This document shows positions 37,079-43,924 of a stretch of DNA of 64,000 nt, in pieces; position 1 is the stretch's first letter, and every line of letters starts with the position of its first letter. Origin of the DNA: Kitasatospora sp. NBC_00240 (GTDB taxonomy: Bacteria; Actinomycetota; Actinomycetes; Streptomycetales; Streptomycetaceae); assembly GCF_026342405.1 (NCBI RefSeq), contig NZ_JAPEMU010000001.1:124001-188000 (forward strand), given 5' to 3'. Both the position numbers and the translations under genes were made by a program. Below the pieces are notes generated by a model. The model was not told the origin of the DNA. It was given only the letters and a program-made list of their open reading frames with translations, and searched no databases.

Positions 37079-37153
37079 TCAGCGACAGAGAGCGCTGCTG
37101 GTGCGCCGGAAGTCCACGAAGCGGCACACCACACCGGGGTGCGTCGAAAGCAT
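37079..37153 (-). CDS. 24-residue Cys-ending leader peptide
   Basis: A short frame of 24 codons begins at 37153 and ends in VDFRRTSSALCR, the signature of the leader peptides (V-D-L/F-x-R-x-x-S-A-L-C) found before sulfur genes in streptomycetes. It has cysteines at residues 10 and 23. The ATG is the predicted transcription start (see the promoter entry), so the message is probably leaderless. Ribosome stalling at the Cys codons when cysteine is low would report sulfur status to the downstream ABC/monooxygenase operon. The mechanism is inference from family and position. Confidence 0.82.
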   Translation of the reverse strand: MLSTHPGVVCRFVDFRRTSSALCR

Positions 37154-37159
37154 GCGCTC

Positions 37160-37206
37160 ATCCTGTCCGGGCCGCGCCGCCCTGTCAATGGACACCAAAC
37201 GGTGTC
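37160..37206 (-). promoter_or_regulatory. Promoter and palindromic operator of the sulfur operon
   Basis: On the minus strand, TTGACA (37183-37188) and CAGGAT (37160-37165) are 17 bp apart, and the leader ATG lies seven bases past the -10 box. Two bases upstream of the -35 box is a perfect palindrome GACACC-AAAC-GGTGTC (37191-37206). Its position just before the -35 box suits an activator, or a repressor that blocks polymerase. Confidence 0.72.
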
Positions 37207-37287
37207 TCATTCGTCGGACCGTCAGCCCCTCCCGAACCCGCCGGTCAGGCCCGTCGGAGGCCACCGCCGCCGGCCCCGCCCACTCGC

Positions 37288-38247
37288 TCAGCGGCCCCGT
37301 GACCGGTCGGTGGCGAACGCCGGGTGCCGCTCCGCGTACGCCGGGTGGAGCCACAGCGGGCCGTTCCCGCTCTCCAGGCGAACGGCGCGGGTGGGCGGGC
37401 GGCGGTCCGCCGTCAGCAGGTCCAGGTCGGCGCGGGTCAGGCTCAGATGGCGCTCCAGCGCCGCGTCCGGGTCGAGCAGCCCGCCCTCGGGCCGCAGTCG
37501 CAGCTGCGGGGCGACCGCCCGTACCGCCTCCAGGTACTCCCCCAGCGGTCGCCAGCCGGGCACCACCCGACGGCCGGCCGGCCCGACGAGGAGCAGGGTC
37601 GGCAGCGCGTAGCGGTACCCGTCGCCGGCCTCCTTGGCCGCGCCCGGGTGGGGCGGCGGACCGCGCAGGCCGAGCACCTCGGGCACCGGCGCGCGCGCCT
37701 CGGCACGGTCGGCCGCCAGCCGCTCCAGCGTCCGGCGATCCGTCATGTCGGCCAGCAACGACTCCTCGTCGAGACCGGGCAGGCCGGCGACGGCGGTACG
37801 CACCCGGTCGGTGCTGTCGGCCGGCTCGCCCAGTACGAAGACGCTCTCCCGGAGCCGGCGCAGCACCGCCGCCGCCACCGCCGGGCCCTGGCGCCGCGCC
37901 GCGACGGCGGCCAGCGAGGCCGGGCGACTGCAGGCCGCCACCCGGGCGAGCCGGACGGCGTGCGGGGCGCCGGTGTGGGCGCTGATCTCCGCGACGTAGC
38001 GGGCGTACCAGGCCGTCTCGGCGGCCGGGTCGGGCGCCGGGTCGTCCTCCTCCTCGTCGAAGAGCATCCCGTAGGCCGGCCGCCAGACGGCCCGGCCCGC
38101 CAACAGGGCGCGCAGCCTGCGGAGTTTGGGTTCGGAGCCCCAGGCCCAGGGACAGAGCGGGTCGGTGTACTCCACCACCTCCAGCCCGCCGGCGGGTTCG
38201 GCGGCGGGTGGCTCGGGGGCGCCCGGCCCGGCGGAGGCGGCGGTCAT
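37288..38247 (-). CDS. DsbA-fold thiol oxidoreductase (FrnE/HCCA isomerase-like)
   Basis: A 319-residue DsbA-family protein with active-site segment TDPLCPWAWGSEPK at residues 28-41. Only the first cysteine of a CxxC is present (CPWA), as in isomerase-like or kappa-GST-like members, so it may bind glutathione-like or other thiols and not make disulfides. There is no signal peptide, so it is cytosolic. Its ATG overlaps the Rrf2 stop (ATGA), so regulator and thiol protein are made together, which points to thiol or redox sensing. The ligand is unknown. Confidence 0.82.
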   Translation of the reverse strand: MTAASAGPGAPEPPAAEPAGGLEVVEYTDPLCPWAWGSEPKLRRLRALLAGRAVWRPAYGMLFDEEEDDPAPDPAAETAWYARYVAEISAHTGAPHAVRLARVAACSRPASLAAVAARRQGPAVAAAVLRRLRESVFVLGEPADSTDRVRTAVAGLPGLDEESLLADMTDRRTLERLAADRAEARAPVPEVLGLRGPPPHPGAAKEAGDGYRYALPTLLLVGPAGRRVVPGWRPLGEYLEAVRAVAPQLRLRPEGGLLDPDAALERHLSLTRADLDLLTADRRPPTRAVRLESGNGPLWLHPAYAERHPAFATDRSRGR

Positions 38248-38726
38248 ACCAGGACGTCCGCCCGCTGCCGGACGGAGGGCGTGCCGGGCTGGGCCGGGCC
38301 GGGTGCGGAGCCACCGGAGGGGGCCCCGACGAGGGCGGAGACGGTGACCCGGCCGAGGATCGCGGCGGCGCTGTCCTCGACCGCGCGCCAGACGTCCGGC
38401 AGGCCCTGCGCCGGTGCGGGGTAGTCGAGTTGGTCCAGCGGTTCGCCGCGCAGGGTCATCAGCCCGCCGTCGACCGCGCGCATCACGTCGAGCAGGCTGA
38501 TCTCCTCGGCGGGCCGGCCGAGCCAGTACCCGCCCTCGCAGCCGCGCTGGCTGCGCACCAGCCCGGCCCGGCGCAGGTCGCCGACGACGGACTTCAGGAA
38601 GCGGAACGGAATCTCCTGGGACGAGGCGATGCTCTCGCAGGTGAGCGGACGGGCCGTGTCGCGGGCGAGTTCGACCAGGGCCCGCGCGGCGTAGTCCGCC
38701 TTCGCGGAAATATGCATGTGCACCAT
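38244..38726 (-). CDS. Rrf2-family transcriptional regulator
   Basis: A 160-residue Rrf2 protein: winged helix in ISAKADYAARALVELAR and SQEIPFRFLKSVVGDLRRAGLV, wing RSQRGCEGGYWLGRP, and a dimerisation helix. The three-cysteine iron-sulfur set of IscR is absent; only Cys30 and the cysteine of RGCEGGY remain. It may therefore respond to a small molecule or protein, as CymR does with cysteine synthase. GAGAGGGG precedes the ATG. Rrf2 proteins control sulfur genes in several bacteria, and this one sits between the two leader-peptide units, making it the best local candidate for their regulator. Confidence 0.88.
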   Translation of the reverse strand: MVHMHISAKADYAARALVELARDTARPLTCESIASSQEIPFRFLKSVVGDLRRAGLVRSQRGCEGGYWLGRPAEEISLLDVMRAVDGGLMTLRGEPLDQLDYPAPAQGLPDVWRAVEDSAAAILGRVTVSALVGAPSGGSAPGPAQPGTPSVRQRADVLV

Positions 38727-38887
38727 TATCCCCTCTCAGGTCGCCGACACCAGGCCTTTCGGTCACGGACGGCCCTGCACCGGAGCGGCAGGAGGCGCCC
38801 TGACCAGGGCGCCGGCCGGGCGGCGACAGGCGTGAAATCCGCGCGCGGGCGTCGGCCGGGGCGGGCGGCGCAGGCATTGGACACCTC

Positions 38888-38917
38888 TTGACATCCTTTC
38901 GGCCACAGCCCTAGCGT
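38888..38917 (+). promoter_or_regulatory. Promoter of the second leader peptide/cupin unit
   Basis: TTGACA (38888-38893) and TAGCGT (38912-38917) are 18 bp apart, and the leader ATG at 38925 lies eight bases past the -10 box, so the message is probably leaderless. GGACACC (38879-38885) sits two bases upstream of the -35 box, matching one half of the palindrome at the other leader promoter. Confidence 0.7.
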
Positions 38918-38924
38918 CCTGTCC

Positions 38925-39005
38925 ATGCCCCACCGTGTCCCGCTCCGCGCCGCGCACCGCGCCGACTGTCCGTCGGCGCCGTCCGCGCTCTGTCGCGCCA
39001 GCTGA
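38925..39005 (+). CDS. 26-residue leader peptide with SALC motif
   Basis: A 26-codon frame starting MPHRVPLRAAHRAD and ending APSALCRAS. The SALCR end is the same as in the leader before the sulfur operon, and cysteines lie at residues 15 and 23. Promoter layout is also the same. It precedes the cupin gene by 184 bp of GC-rich DNA able to form hairpins. It is likely a cis-acting attenuation peptide responding to cysteine supply. Confidence 0.72.
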   Translation: MPHRVPLRAAHRADCPSAPSALCRAS

Positions 39006-39189
39006 AGGACACCGCCGCCCGGGCGGGCCGCCCGCCGCCCGACCCGCGCCCGCCGGCGCCCCGCCACCCGGATCCCCACCGGGCGCTGCCGACGTCCCCG
39101 ATCCCGTTCGGCCCCTCAGGATGTCGCAGGTCCGCCCGCCTCAGCGCGCCCTCTCCCGCCCGCACGCCTTCTCCCGTACAAGGAACGTC

Positions 39190-39783
39190 ATGAGCCCAGC
39201 AGCGCACCCGCACCCCGACTCCGACTCCAGCCCCGAGGCCGGTGACAGCGCCCACCCGCACAGCCACGCCGAGAGCCCGGGCGCCCGCCCCGTCACCGAG
39301 GCCGGCGCCGGGTTCCACCCGCACCTGCCCGACCGCCAGGCCCCGGCCGCCCCGCTGGCGGCCCGGCTGCACCACATCCGGGCCGGCGCACTGGACGGGG
39401 ACACCGCGCAGACCGGCGGGATGCGGAGGTTCGCGGCCGTCAGCGGCCAGACGGTGGGATCGGAGAAGCTCTGGATGGGCCAGACCCATGTCGCACCCGC
39501 CACCTCGTCCTCCGACCACCACCACGGCGAGTCCGAGACCGCGATCTACGTGGTGAGCGGGCATCCGGTCTTCGTCTTCGCGGACGCCTCCGCCGGCGAG
39601 CCGGAGGAGGTGCGCCTGGAGACCGGCCCGGGTGACTACATCTTCGTCCCGCCGTTCGTCCCGCACCGCGAGGAGAACCCGGACCCGGACGTGGAGGCCG
39701 TGGTGGTGATCGCACGCAGCACCCAGGAGGCGATCGTGGTCAACCTTCCGAGCCTGTACCCCGCCGGCGGGGACGATAACTGA
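39190..39783 (+). CDS. Cupin-domain metalloprotein
   Basis: A 197-residue protein. The first ~55 residues are His/Pro/Ser-rich, then a single cupin barrel follows. Cupin motif 1 is in DHHHGESETAIYVVSG, with three histidines and a glutamate able to bind iron or another metal, and motif 2 is in GPGDYIFVPPFVPHREENP. The ATG has AAGGA upstream. Lying behind a Cys-type leader peptide, it is probably made under sulfur limitation. It could be a dioxygenase acting on a thiol or sulfinate, but the sequence alone does not prove this. Confidence 0.82.
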   Translation: MSPAAHPHPDSDSSPEAGDSAHPHSHAESPGARPVTEAGAGFHPHLPDRQAPAAPLAARLHHIRAGALDGDTAQTGGMRRFAAVSGQTVGSEKLWMGQTHVAPATSSSDHHHGESETAIYVVSGHPVFVFADASAGEPEEVRLETGPGDYIFVPPFVPHREENPDPDVEAVVVIARSTQEAIVVNLPSLYPAGGDDN

Positions 39784-39899
39784 CGCGGGGTCAGAACGGC
39801 GGCACCGCCGGCCCGACAGCGTCCGGCGCGGTAACCGGCGCGCGTGCCGGGCGCCGGAAGCGGCCCCGGCCGGGCCGGCCTCGCCGGTAGGTTGGCCGG

Positions 39900-40532
39900 A
39901 TGAGCGAAGGACTGCCGCCGGGCGGCGTCGAGATCACCGAGGCGCAGGCGGCGGCCCGCTGGACGAAGGCCTGGACCCCGGCCGAGGTGACCGGCCGGCT
40001 CGCGGGGCTCGCCGCCCCCTGGTGCGTCGCCGGGGGCTGGGCCCTGGACGACTTCCGGGGCGGGCGGAGCCGCGCGCACAGCGACCTGGAGATCAGCGTC
40101 CCGGCCGCGCGGTTCCCGGAGCTGGTGGCCTGCCTCCCCGGGTACGACTTCGACGTGGTGGCGTCCGGGCGGCTCTGGTCGGGCCGCTCCCCCGAGCTGC
40201 TGGAGCTGACCCACCAGACCTGGCTCCGCGACCCGTCGACCGGCGAGTACCTGGTCGACGTGTTCCGTGAGCCGCACGACGGCCCGCTCTGGATCTGCCG
40301 CCGCGACCCGTCGATCCGGCTGCCGTACACCGAGGTCGTCGAGCGCTCCCCGGATGGGATCCCCTACCTCGCACCGGAGTTGGTCCTGCTCTTCAAGGCC
40401 AAGGGGGACCGCGCCAAGGACCGGCTGGACTTCACCGCCACCCTCCCCCTGCTGGACGCCACCCGCCGGGCCCGGCTGGCCGACCTGCTCGGCCGGGCAC
40501 ATCCGGGACACCCTTGGCTGGCGGAGCTCTGA
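39900..40532 (+). CDS. Nucleotidyltransferase of the aminoglycoside/lincosamide adenylyltransferase type
   Basis: A 210-residue protein with the polymerase-beta-like nucleotidyltransferase core: WCVAGGWALDDFRGG followed by SRAHSDLEISV, where the aspartates would bind metal. Related proteins adenylylate aminoglycosides or lincosamides, but many are housekeeping enzymes of unknown target. It lies alone ahead of the sirtuin gene. No resistance context is seen, so I give no drug name. Confidence 0.78.
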   Translation: MSEGLPPGGVEITEAQAAARWTKAWTPAEVTGRLAGLAAPWCVAGGWALDDFRGGRSRAHSDLEISVPAARFPELVACLPGYDFDVVASGRLWSGRSPELLELTHQTWLRDPSTGEYLVDVFREPHDGPLWICRRDPSIRLPYTEVVERSPDGIPYLAPELVLLFKAKGDRAKDRLDFTATLPLLDATRRARLADLLGRAHPGHPWLAEL

Positions 40533-40597
40533 CCGGGCGGCGCAGCGGACCCGCCGGGCCCGCGCGGGACGCCCGGCCGTTCCCGCCCGGGCCGATC

Positions 40598-40612
40598 TAT
40601 GCTGCTTCTATG
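40598..40612 (+). promoter_or_regulatory. -10 box and leaderless start of the sirtuin gene
   Basis: TATGCT (40598-40603) lies six bases before the ATG at 40610, so transcription would start at or next to the start codon. There is no ribosome site upstream of this ATG. A -35 box is not clear. Confidence 0.5.
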
Positions 40613-41509
40613 CATGTGCATCGGACACCCGGCGGACCGGAGAGCGGACCGACGAACGGGCCGGAGGGCGGACCGGCTCCGGAAGGCGCCGGCCTGGCGG
40701 CGCTCGAACGCCTGCTGGCCGGCCGGGACGTCACGGTGCTGAGCGGCGCGGGGCTCTCCACCGAGTCGGGCATCCCCGACTACCGGGGCGCCACCGGCAG
40801 TCTGCGCCGCCACACCCCGATGACGTACCAGGAGTTCACCGCGAGCGAGCAGGGCCGCCGCCGGTACTGGGCCCGCAGTCACGTCGGCTGGCAGGCGATC
40901 GCCCGGGCCGAGCCCAACGCCGGCCACCGGGCGGTGGAGGGGCTGCGGCGGGCCGGGTACCTCTCGGCCGTGATCACCCAGAACGTGGACGGGCTGCACC
41001 GCGCGGCCGGCACCGTCGGCGCGGTGGAACTGCACGGCGGCCTCGACCGGGTGGTCTGCCTGGACTGCGGGCGGAGCAGCTCCCGCGCGGACCTCGACCG
41101 GCGACTGCGCGCGCTCAACGGCACCCTGTTCGTCCCGAGGGCGGCGCTCAACCCGGACGGGGACGTCCAGCTCCCGGGCGCAGTGGTGGACGCTTTCCGG
41201 ATCGCGCCGTGCGAGGCCTGCGGCGGGGTCCTCAAACCCGATGTGGTCTTCTTCGGCGAGAGCGTCCCCAAGCCCCGGGTCCAGCACTGCTACGACCTGG
41301 TCGACGCCGCCCGGGCCTTGCTGGTCCTCGGATCCTCCCTGACGGTGATGTCCGGGCTGCGCTTCGTGCGCCACGCCGCCCGGGCCGGCAAACCCGTCGC
41401 GATCGTCAACCAGGGGGCGACCCGCGGGGACGCGTACGCGACGGCCACGGTCCCGCTGCCGCTCGGCGCCACGCTGACCACCCTGCTGGAGCGGCTCACG
41501 ACGCCTTGA
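40610..41509 (+). CDS. NAD-dependent protein deacylase (sirtuin)
   Basis: A 299-residue Sir2-family enzyme: NAD loop LSGAGLSTESGIPDYRG, TQNVDGLH, catalytic histidine in VELHGGLDR, zinc cysteines CLDC and CEAC, and VFFGESVP/LGSSLTV. It removes acyl groups from lysines, consuming NAD. The N-terminal ~35 residues are a Gly/Pro-rich tail. The message is probably leaderless. A possible client is the acetyl-CoA synthetase, a known sirtuin target in other bacteria, but it is 35 kb away. Confidence 0.93.
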   Translation: MHVHRTPGGPESGPTNGPEGGPAPEGAGLAALERLLAGRDVTVLSGAGLSTESGIPDYRGATGSLRRHTPMTYQEFTASEQGRRRYWARSHVGWQAIARAEPNAGHRAVEGLRRAGYLSAVITQNVDGLHRAAGTVGAVELHGGLDRVVCLDCGRSSSRADLDRRLRALNGTLFVPRAALNPDGDVQLPGAVVDAFRIAPCEACGGVLKPDVVFFGESVPKPRVQHCYDLVDAARALLVLGSSLTVMSGLRFVRHAARAGKPVAIVNQGATRGDAYATATVPLPLGATLTTLLERLTTP

Positions 41510-41513
41510 AGCC

Positions 41514-41566
41514 CCGGGCGGGGCGGTACCTTCCGTCTGCCCGCCGTACCGCACCACCCCGCCCGG
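41514..41566. terminator. Bidirectional terminator between the sirtuin and SDR genes
   Basis: CCGGGCGGGG (41514-41523) pairs with CCCCGCCCGG (41557-41566), and inside it GCGGTAC (41523-41529) pairs with GTACCGC (41546-41552). The hairpin lies between the converging genes. Confidence 0.75.
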
Positions 41567-41576
41567 CCCGGCCCGG

Positions 41577-42488
41577 TCACAGGGGATCGCCGAGCGGGCC
41601 GTACTCCTCCTCCAGCTCGGCGGCCCAGTGCGCGGCGAAGTCCGGCCGGCTGCCGTCCGCGTCGGTGAATCCGTACTCCTTGGAGAGGCCCCAGGTGGCC
41701 AGGGCCCGCCCGGTCCGCGCCAGCACGGCCGGGTCGGCGGCCAGCGCGGCGACCGCCCGCCCCAGGTAGGCGGGGGTCTCGGAGTACGCGAAGTTCGGGT
41801 CCTCGGCCGCGCCGTCCCGCCAGTTCTCCTCGGTGACGCCGAAGTGCTCCAGCATGGCCTCCGAGCGCAGGAAGCCGGGGGTGAGCGCCACGGCGGCGAC
41901 ACCGTGCGGCTTGAGCTCGGCGGCCTGGGCGAAGGCCAGCCGGATCACCGCCGACTTCGCCAGGTCGTAGAAGAACGAGCCCCGGTAGCGGGCGGTGTTG
42001 CCGTCGGTGACCTCCACCACCAGCCCGCTCCCCCGGGCGACCATCAGCGGCAGCGCGAACCGGCTGGTGATCACATGGGTCTCGACGGCCTGCCGGAGCA
42101 GCCGCAGGCCGCGCTCCAGGTCCTGCTCCCACAGGGGGTATTCCCAGTCGGTCAGCGGGTCGCCGCCCCAGACGGAGTTGACCAGGACGTCGAGCCGGCC
42201 GTCCTGCTCGGCCGCGATGCGGTCCACCAGCGCGCGGACCTCCGCCGGCCGGCTGTGGTCGGTGCGGACCGGGATGCCCAGGCCGCCGGCCGCGGTCACC
42301 CGCTCGGCGGTCTCCTCGATGGTCTCGGCGCGGCCCAGCTCGGAGCGGCCGGCCGCGCTGCTGCGGCCCGACACGTACACCGTCGCACCGGCGGCGCCGA
42401 GCTCGACGGCGATCCCGCGCCCACCGCCCCGGGTGCCGCCGGCCACCAGGGCCACCCGTCCGGCCAGCGGCCGGTGGTGTGTCGTCAT
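41577..42488 (-). CDS. Short-chain dehydrogenase/reductase
   Basis: A 303-residue SDR with the cofactor loop VAGGTRGGGRGIAVELG, an NSVWGG segment in place of NNAG, and YDLAKSAV holding the catalytic Tyr and Lys. The glycine-rich loop followed by SGRSS suggests NADP. It is coupled by ATGA to the upstream TetR gene, so it is the regulated output of that pair. Substrate unknown, perhaps a toxic carbonyl compound sensed by the TetR protein. Confidence 0.9.
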   Translation of the reverse strand: MTTHHRPLAGRVALVAGGTRGGGRGIAVELGAAGATVYVSGRSSAAGRSELGRAETIEETAERVTAAGGLGIPVRTDHSRPAEVRALVDRIAAEQDGRLDVLVNSVWGGDPLTDWEYPLWEQDLERGLRLLRQAVETHVITSRFALPLMVARGSGLVVEVTDGNTARYRGSFFYDLAKSAVIRLAFAQAAELKPHGVAAVALTPGFLRSEAMLEHFGVTEENWRDGAAEDPNFAYSETPAYLGRAVAALAADPAVLARTGRALATWGLSKEYGFTDADGSRPDFAAHWAAELEEEYGPLGDPL

Positions 42489-43102
42489 GTTTCCTCCAGG
42501 TCGTGGCTGTGACGGGGTGGGACGTGCGGGGCCAGTACGGCGCCGAGTTCGCGCCGGAGCCGCTCGGCCAGGGTGCCGTCCCGCTCCAGCGCCCAGGTGA
42601 GACCGGCGCCGGCGGTGATCGCCTGCAGGGTGCCGGCCAGCGCACCGACGTCCGTCCCCGGGAGCAGCTCGCCCGCGCGGACGGCCTCCGCCAGCAGGGC
42701 CTCGACCGCCCGCCCCTGCGCCCGGTGGACGGCCAGGGCGCGCTCGTGCAGCTGCGGGTCGGTGAGGTCGGTGCAGAGGAAGGCCAGGTGGTTGGCGAAG
42801 CGCTCGGGTGTGGCCATCGGGGCCGTCGAGCCGACCGTCAGCGCCACCAGCGCCCCGAGCGCGGAGGGGTGTTCCCGGCGCAGCTTTTCGGGCAGCTCGT
42901 CCGCGTCGGCGACGGACCGGTCGGCGAGCGCCAGCAGCAGGCCGCGCTTGGAGCCGAACCGCTGCAGCAGTGTGCCGGGCACCAGTCCGACCTCGCCGGC
43001 GACCGCTGCCAGGGTGAATCCGGCGGGGCCCACCCGGCCGATCACCTCGGCCGCCGCGCGCAGGATCACCACGTCGTCGACCCCTCGGGGGCGTCCGGCC
43101 AC
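42485..43102 (-). CDS. TetR-family repressor
   Basis: A 205-residue TetR protein with an N-terminal helix-turn-helix (FTLAAVAGEVGLVPGTLLQRFGSKRGLL) and an all-helical ligand domain. It begins with GTG after GAGGTGAG. A perfect AT-rich inverted repeat lies just upstream at 43117-43142 and is very probably its own operator. It overlaps the SDR gene by ATGA. Confidence 0.92.
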   Translation of the reverse strand: MAGRPRGVDDVVILRAAAEVIGRVGPAGFTLAAVAGEVGLVPGTLLQRFGSKRGLLLALADRSVADADELPEKLRREHPSALGALVALTVGSTAPMATPERFANHLAFLCTDLTDPQLHERALAVHRAQGRAVEALLAEAVRAGELLPGTDVGALAGTLQAITAGAGLTWALERDGTLAERLRRELGAVLAPHVPPRHSHDLEET

Positions 43103-43116
43103 CGTTGCTCACCTCA

Positions 43117-43142
43117 TTAATAAATGGCTTTTCATTTATTAA
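43117..43142. promoter_or_regulatory. AT-rich TetR operator
   Basis: TTAATAAATG (43117-43126) and CATTTATTAA (43133-43142) form a perfect 10-bp inverted repeat around six bases. It stands out in otherwise very GC-rich DNA and overlaps the likely promoter of the TetR-SDR unit. Confidence 0.88.
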
Positions 43143-43364
43143 ACCGGCCACCCTCGGAGAAGGCAACCGGCACCCCCGGACGGCGTCCGGCCTCGGGCCT
43201 CGAACCGGGAGCGGCCGGCGGGCGGGCGCCCGGCGCCACGAAGCCCCGGCGCCCCGGGGACGGCGGCTGGCTCACCGTCCCGGGGCGCCGGGGCACCGGT
43301 CCTTCTTCACGCGCGGTCGGGGCCGCACCCGCCCCCGCGGGCCGGGCCTCCCCGGCCCCGGGCG

Positions 43365-43670
43365 TCACCCCGCGGGCTGGGGATCACCGACCGGCGGCGC
43401 GTCGGCCGCGCCGAAGGCGGCCGGGGGAACCGCTTCGGAGCCCGGCGCACTGCCCGCCGCCTGCATCGTGCGGCGCACCGCATCCAGGCAGGGCGCACAG
43501 TAGCGGTCCGGCAGCCCGTCGGGGCCACCGGGACCGGGCGACGGCGCCGGCCCGGTCGGCTGCAACCGGCTCCCGCAGAGGGACCGGCTGCCGTCCTCCT
43601 TCGCAACCACATGCCACAGCAGACTCCGCCCCTGCGTGCTGTGGTCGGCTTCGGCTCGCATCTCGTGCAC
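43365..43670 (-). CDS. Small Cys-containing hypothetical protein
   Basis: A 101-residue protein starting with GTG (GGGAGGG five bases upstream). It has LLWHVVAKEDGSRSLCGSRL and, about 35 residues later, YCAPCLDAV, so three cysteines and a histidine could bind zinc. The C-terminus is Ala/Pro-rich. This type is common in streptomycetes, with no known function. Confidence 0.72.
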   Translation of the reverse strand: MHEMRAEADHSTQGRSLLWHVVAKEDGSRSLCGSRLQPTGPAPSPGPGGPDGLPDRYCAPCLDAVRRTMQAAGSAPGSEAVPPAAFGAADAPPVGDPQPAG

Positions 43671-43780
43671 GGGACCCTCCCAAGGTCAGACGGGAATGGC
43701 TTGACCTCATGCAACCGCCGGGCAGCCCTGACGGCCAGCCGGATTCACCCGCCCGGGCCACCGGCCGGCACCGCCCGGAC

Positions 43781-43818
43781 GGGCGGCGGGACGGCCCTGG
43801 CCTGCCGTCCCGCCGCCC
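43781..43818 (-). terminator. Strong terminator of the GH16 gene
   Basis: GGGCGGCGGGACGG (43781-43794) pairs perfectly with CCGTCCCGCCGCCC (43805-43818) over 14 bp around a 10-base loop, about 105 bp past the GH16 stop. Confidence 0.88.
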
Positions 43819-43924
43819 ACCGGTACCCGCTGACTGCCTGTACGGCCCGTGCTCCCGTTGCTCCGAAGGAGGGACCGGCCGCCGCCCGCCGGGGCTCCCC
43901 GGGTCGCGCCGGGGACCGGCCGGG

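Noticed and set aside
39900..40532. Named aminoglycoside or lincosamide resistance gene
   Set aside because: Only the nucleotidyltransferase core is recognisable. There is no resistance context, and many relatives have other roles.
42573..43142. 189-codon plus-strand frame crossing the TetR gene
   Set aside because: It reads through the operator and has no motif. The TetR frame has a clear helix-turn-helix.
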